From Callaeas wilsoni (lineage: Eukaryota > Chordata > Aves > Passeriformes > Callaeidae): a stretch of 64,000 nt of DNA. A program made the position numbers and the translations under genes. Shown piece after piece: positions 60,401 through 64,000 of this stretch. The notes beneath the pieces are model-generated. The model was not told the origin of the DNA, made no database searches, and worked only from the letters and a program-made list of their open reading frames with translations. The stretch lies in assembly GCA_013398955.1 (NCBI GenBank), contig VWPU01006160.1:1-64000 (forward strand), written 5' to 3'. The stretch's first letter is position 1. Every line of letters begins with the position of its first letter.

Positions 60401-63400
60401 TGCCACAGGCATTGTTGCATGTTTCTCTCACTTTTCTCACTTGTGCAGGGGCAATTTTGATAATTCTAAAAAAACAGAGCTGAAAGGAAAGAGAGGAGCA
60501 CAAAAAATTCTTCAGACAAGTGGAGTGAGTGGGCTTTAAGTATCTTGATTAATTCAGAAAAAACAATTCTGTGAATCTTAGCCATGATGCTGTTGTAAGG
60601 CAGTGTGTTTTTCCTACTCTTCCTGTGTCAAGGTTTTGTGTGCACTCACAGTTATCTGCTCATGTACTGAGCTTGACTCATCCACTCACACAATGACACC
60701 GTCCTGTGCTGTGACGGACTCACCACAACAACAATATCATGTGACTAACACTTTTGAAGGAGAGACAGGGAGGATGTGCCACACAGATGAGACCCCTGTA
60801 GTTTAGAGGCTGTGATAGGATGATGACTGCAAATATGGCATTCCTCTGTATGCAAAAAACCCCCTGCAGGATGTACTCCTGACTCCAGTTCAGCTGAGAA
60901 CCTAAAGATTTTTCTTGGATGTGGGACACTAATCATGGCTTGATGAATTTTCATTACCCTATATTTTCTTCTCTGCTAATTACTCAAATCACAGTTTGGG
61001 TTTGGGATTCTCTGTTGTGCTCTTACTCATCTATTCTGTGTTGAAAAGATATTCATCAACAAGGTGGAGGGGTGCATGTCTGACACTAACCTGAGAAGCT
61101 ACAGCTGCTACCTGCTCTCTGCCTGATCAGACACTTAACACAGAATGGCCAAACTAACGGGCTTTGGAAATGTAGTTCAGAGGCAGGATCTTCCTCTGAG
61201 ATCTATAGTTTTTGAAACAAAACATTATTTGGGAGATCTCAGATCCTGCTCTCTTAGGCTCTAGCTAAGCAGAAGACCCATCAAGTTATCAAGAATATGA
61301 CAGCTAAACACATTCTCTGAATGAAGGACATTATTTTAACCAACCAAGAGGCAGCTAAAAGAAAATCACCATTTTCAAAAGAGAGGATATGCTGCCAAGC
61401 AGCATCTTCCCCTGTAATGAGAATGTTTTTTCAAATGTGTGTCCGCACTTAAGCCTGATTCAGGCCAGAGTTCTCTATATCCCTGCCAAACACCTAATCA
61501 GATGAGGACATTACCAGAAGCATGGCCTCTCTCCCACTTCAGCTGCTCTAAATTGTGCTAAAAACACTTGTGTAACTCTTTGGAAGAGGAAATCCTTTAA
61601 TTTTCTTTTGAAGATTTAATCGTGCACCCAACAAAGAAGCCAAGTGAACAGACCAAGTGTCTAACATACCTTCCTACCCACAGAAAGGCTGCATCCTTTA
61701 AATTTCAAGAGTTAGTGACCCAGTTAAAAACTGAGCAATTGTCATTACCTCTTGCATTTAACCAATCCATTTGTTTTCCCTGACTTCTGATTAATTTGTC
61801 TGTCATTGATCTTCTGTGTGCAGTCCTTTGAGAGCTGCCAATCTACAAGAGGAAAAAAAAAAAATTCAAATTAACCTTGCATATTGTTGCCTGCTGCCAC
61901 CAGAATACTGCATTGCTGCTATTATTGAAAGAATGGTTTTGTTTTCATTAACAAACCAAAGTAAAAAGAAAATGTAATGAACCCATAAAAAACATATACG
62001 ACTATGTGCTAAATCTATGCAAGGACACATGCCCATATCTCTGGATCTTAGCATGAGAGAAAAAAGATTCCGTAACTATTTTGAGGCTCCAAAAACATTT
62101 ATTTCCCTTAAAAATGTGACCTCCTTTTCCTCTGTGCACCTTATAATGGTAAAAGAAACCCCAAACCCTCAAACAAACAAGACCAAAAAAATTCCACCTG
62201 TCACAGATTTCGCCTGTATTCCTCTCAAGCCTGTTGAGTTTATCGAGTGTGAACATCTGGGAATCATCATATTTTCTGCTGACCACTGAATCAGCATAAA
62301 AGGAGGACATGATAAGCTCCAGCTGTTAAGCCTCCTGCTTAGAGGATTAGAGAAATTAACCCACAGGATGTTTTATTACAGCTCCAGGAGTTATATTAAA
62401 GATACATGTGGCATCTTCTCCACAGGGAACACAGAAGGGAGCTGAGTGAAAGTATGCAGGGTAGAGCTGCGGGAATGTCATCAGTCCTGCATGCTTCACA
62501 ACCTACCCTGTTTATAGCAGCAGAAGGAATTTTACCTTCAGAACTTTTTCTAAGAATATAAACCTTCTACATCTAGTTCTTTTTTGCCATATACAGTTCA
62601 GGAGAACACGGATTGAATGAACAACAAGTGAAAATAGTAGTAAAAATCTTTGAGAATCATGTCCTTTGGTTTAGGTCCTTACTTTAGGTGAGGCATTTAT
62701 GTCTTTTGTCATTGCACCTATACATGTAGGCTTCAATGCATCAGAACACAAAAAAGTCTTATCTATAAAAGTCATATTTCACAGTCAGACACATTAATTT
62801 ATTTCTGAGTTTGTACTCCTAAAATAACCATGACCATGTATTAAATATATAAAAAGAAAAAATTTACAGAAAAAAAAAAGAACAAAAGAAAAAAGAGGAC
62901 TCATGACTGACATTCATTGTTGTACTTACTGTTAGTAATGTTAACAACTTTATAAAGCCTAGATGAAGAGTTGAAAAGGTTTGAAGGTTCAGAAGTCTGT
63001 TAAAAAGGCTTACCTACCTGGCAAAAAAGTGTTGCTCTTAGATCACCCTGACTCCAGACCAAAACAAAATTAGAAATGGACATGCAACTATCTTGAAGAG
63101 AAATTGGTGGGTTTCTGCCAGCCTCATGATCAAGTAGGTAAGGAAGAATAATTAAAAATATGTCATTACTGGCATTGTTGCTGGGATTCTCTTGTGATTC
63201 TTTTGTCTCAAAGAGTTTAGAAGAGTAGTCAAATTTAGCTGAACAAACCCCTGACCCCATTTCTGGGGGCACACTCGCTTCTATGTGTGACCCTGTCTAC
63301 AGCCATGCTGTAAAGCAGGTCACCACCTCAGCAGTGCTGGTACAGGCAGCTCCTTCCCTGTGGGGAGACCGAGGGTCAAATCAATCAGGAAAGAGCAGAA

Positions 63401-64000
63401 CCCCACAGACAATCCAGTGTCTGTTTCTGAGCTGTGAGGAGTGGATGTCCTGCCCACACTATTAACATTACAAGGAAACTCCATGAGGTGCCACTTCTTC
63501 CGAGAGACATCTCCCAGAGCTACCTGGGCTGCAAAAGGTAACAACTTACTTGCTACTTAACCTTTATTTTTGGCATTCACCTGCATGAAAACATATTTGT
63601 ATATTTATGCATTAATGACATGAAGTATATATGCCTCTTTTATGCAAAAGCCTCTTAACTAGTGTTTGGCAGTATAAAGGATCCTTGAAGAGAACAGACT
63701 GCAAAGGCCATGAGGGCCTAGGGAGTTTAATTTATAACACTGTGAAGCATGAGGGGCTTCTGCATGCATTAGAATCAGGTTCCCTAGTTCAGGGAGGAGC
63801 CTTTGACAACAAATCCTGCATCATGGTAAGTGTAAAAGGAAAATGTCTATGTATAAGAGGCAGTGGTATCTATTTGATCGTGACTATGGGATGCATGCAT
63901 GCTTGCTCTGATCCTTTCCAGTTTCACTAACTTCTCCTCATGATTCTCTTGCTAAACATGTTAGTTTCAGAGCTGTGGTTTTCACTCCAGCAATGAATTT
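57499..64000. other. Transposon-poor, AT-rich non-coding stretch
   Basis: No complete gene, CR1 or LTR is recognised. The segments 58440-58700, 61370-61860 and 62280-62480 are repeat-free and look like candidate conserved non-coding DNA. Around 63240-63545 the base composition is less AT-rich and short frames are open on both strands, but no domain is seen. A good donor-like GTAAGT lies at 63826 (see the findings). A-rich runs lie at 61852-61864 and 62871-62896. Confidence 0.55.
59702..59721. repeat. (AAACC)4 microsatellite
   Basis: Four uninterrupted AAACC units followed by an A run. Confidence 0.85.

Noticed and set aside
63240..63545. Less AT-rich block with open frames on both strands, considered as a first exon or CpG island
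   Set aside because: Few CpGs, no promoter motif and no recognisable domain. The AAAAG|GTAAC at its right edge is only a moderate donor.

Overview
The window looks like nuclear DNA of a bird, most likely a passerine (songbird). The main evidence is the repeat complement: several 3'-anchored or near-full-length CR1 LINEs, a tRNA-Ile-derived SINE with a CR1-like tail that resembles the zebra-finch SINE, and solo LTRs of ERVL and ERVK type that resemble songbird families. The rest is AT-rich, non-coding-looking DNA with microsatellites. Family and species assignments come from recognition by eye, not from a search. No complete protein-coding gene, rRNA, functional tRNA, CRISPR array or bacterial-type signal was found. 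The window is best read as intergenic or deep intronic.

Layout. 1-4330: quiet AT-rich DNA with two very old amniote repeat relics. 4331-11242: three CR1 copies, all with their 3' ends to the left (minus strand): 4331-5575, 6499-8655 and a much older one at 10665-11242. 11243-13640: a solo-LTR cluster. It holds a solo LTR with a perfect 5-bp target-site duplication, then a second ERVL-type LTR that was itself split by a third, ERVK-like LTR. 13636-18249: quiet. 18250-18390: the tRNA-Ile SINE, inverted. About 19330-23446: a near-full-length CR1 on the plus strand with a younger CR1 3' fragment nested in it at 20838-21519. 23741-24872: a GC- and CpG-rich ERVL-type LTR. 29606-30944 and about 35650-38502: two further plus-strand CR1s. 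38503-64000: about 25 kb with almost no recognisable transposon except relics (a MIR-like SINE and old palindromic repeats) and microsatellites, including (GAGAT)13 and (GGAA)30.

The only non-repeat coding candidates are weak. A 60-nt segment at 51571-51630 has good splice-site context and one open frame that spans it in full. A possible exon lies against a GTAAGT donor at 63826. Two long open frames (33983-34495 on plus, 14758-15174 on minus) have no recognised homology. All CR1 open reading frames are broken. In only one copy is the RT metal-binding motif (FMDD, 30092-30103) still legible.

I did not find a new biological system. The most informative items are the transposon-in-transposon events, the SINE, the candidate micro-exon, and the contrast between the transposon-dense left half and transposon-poor right half.
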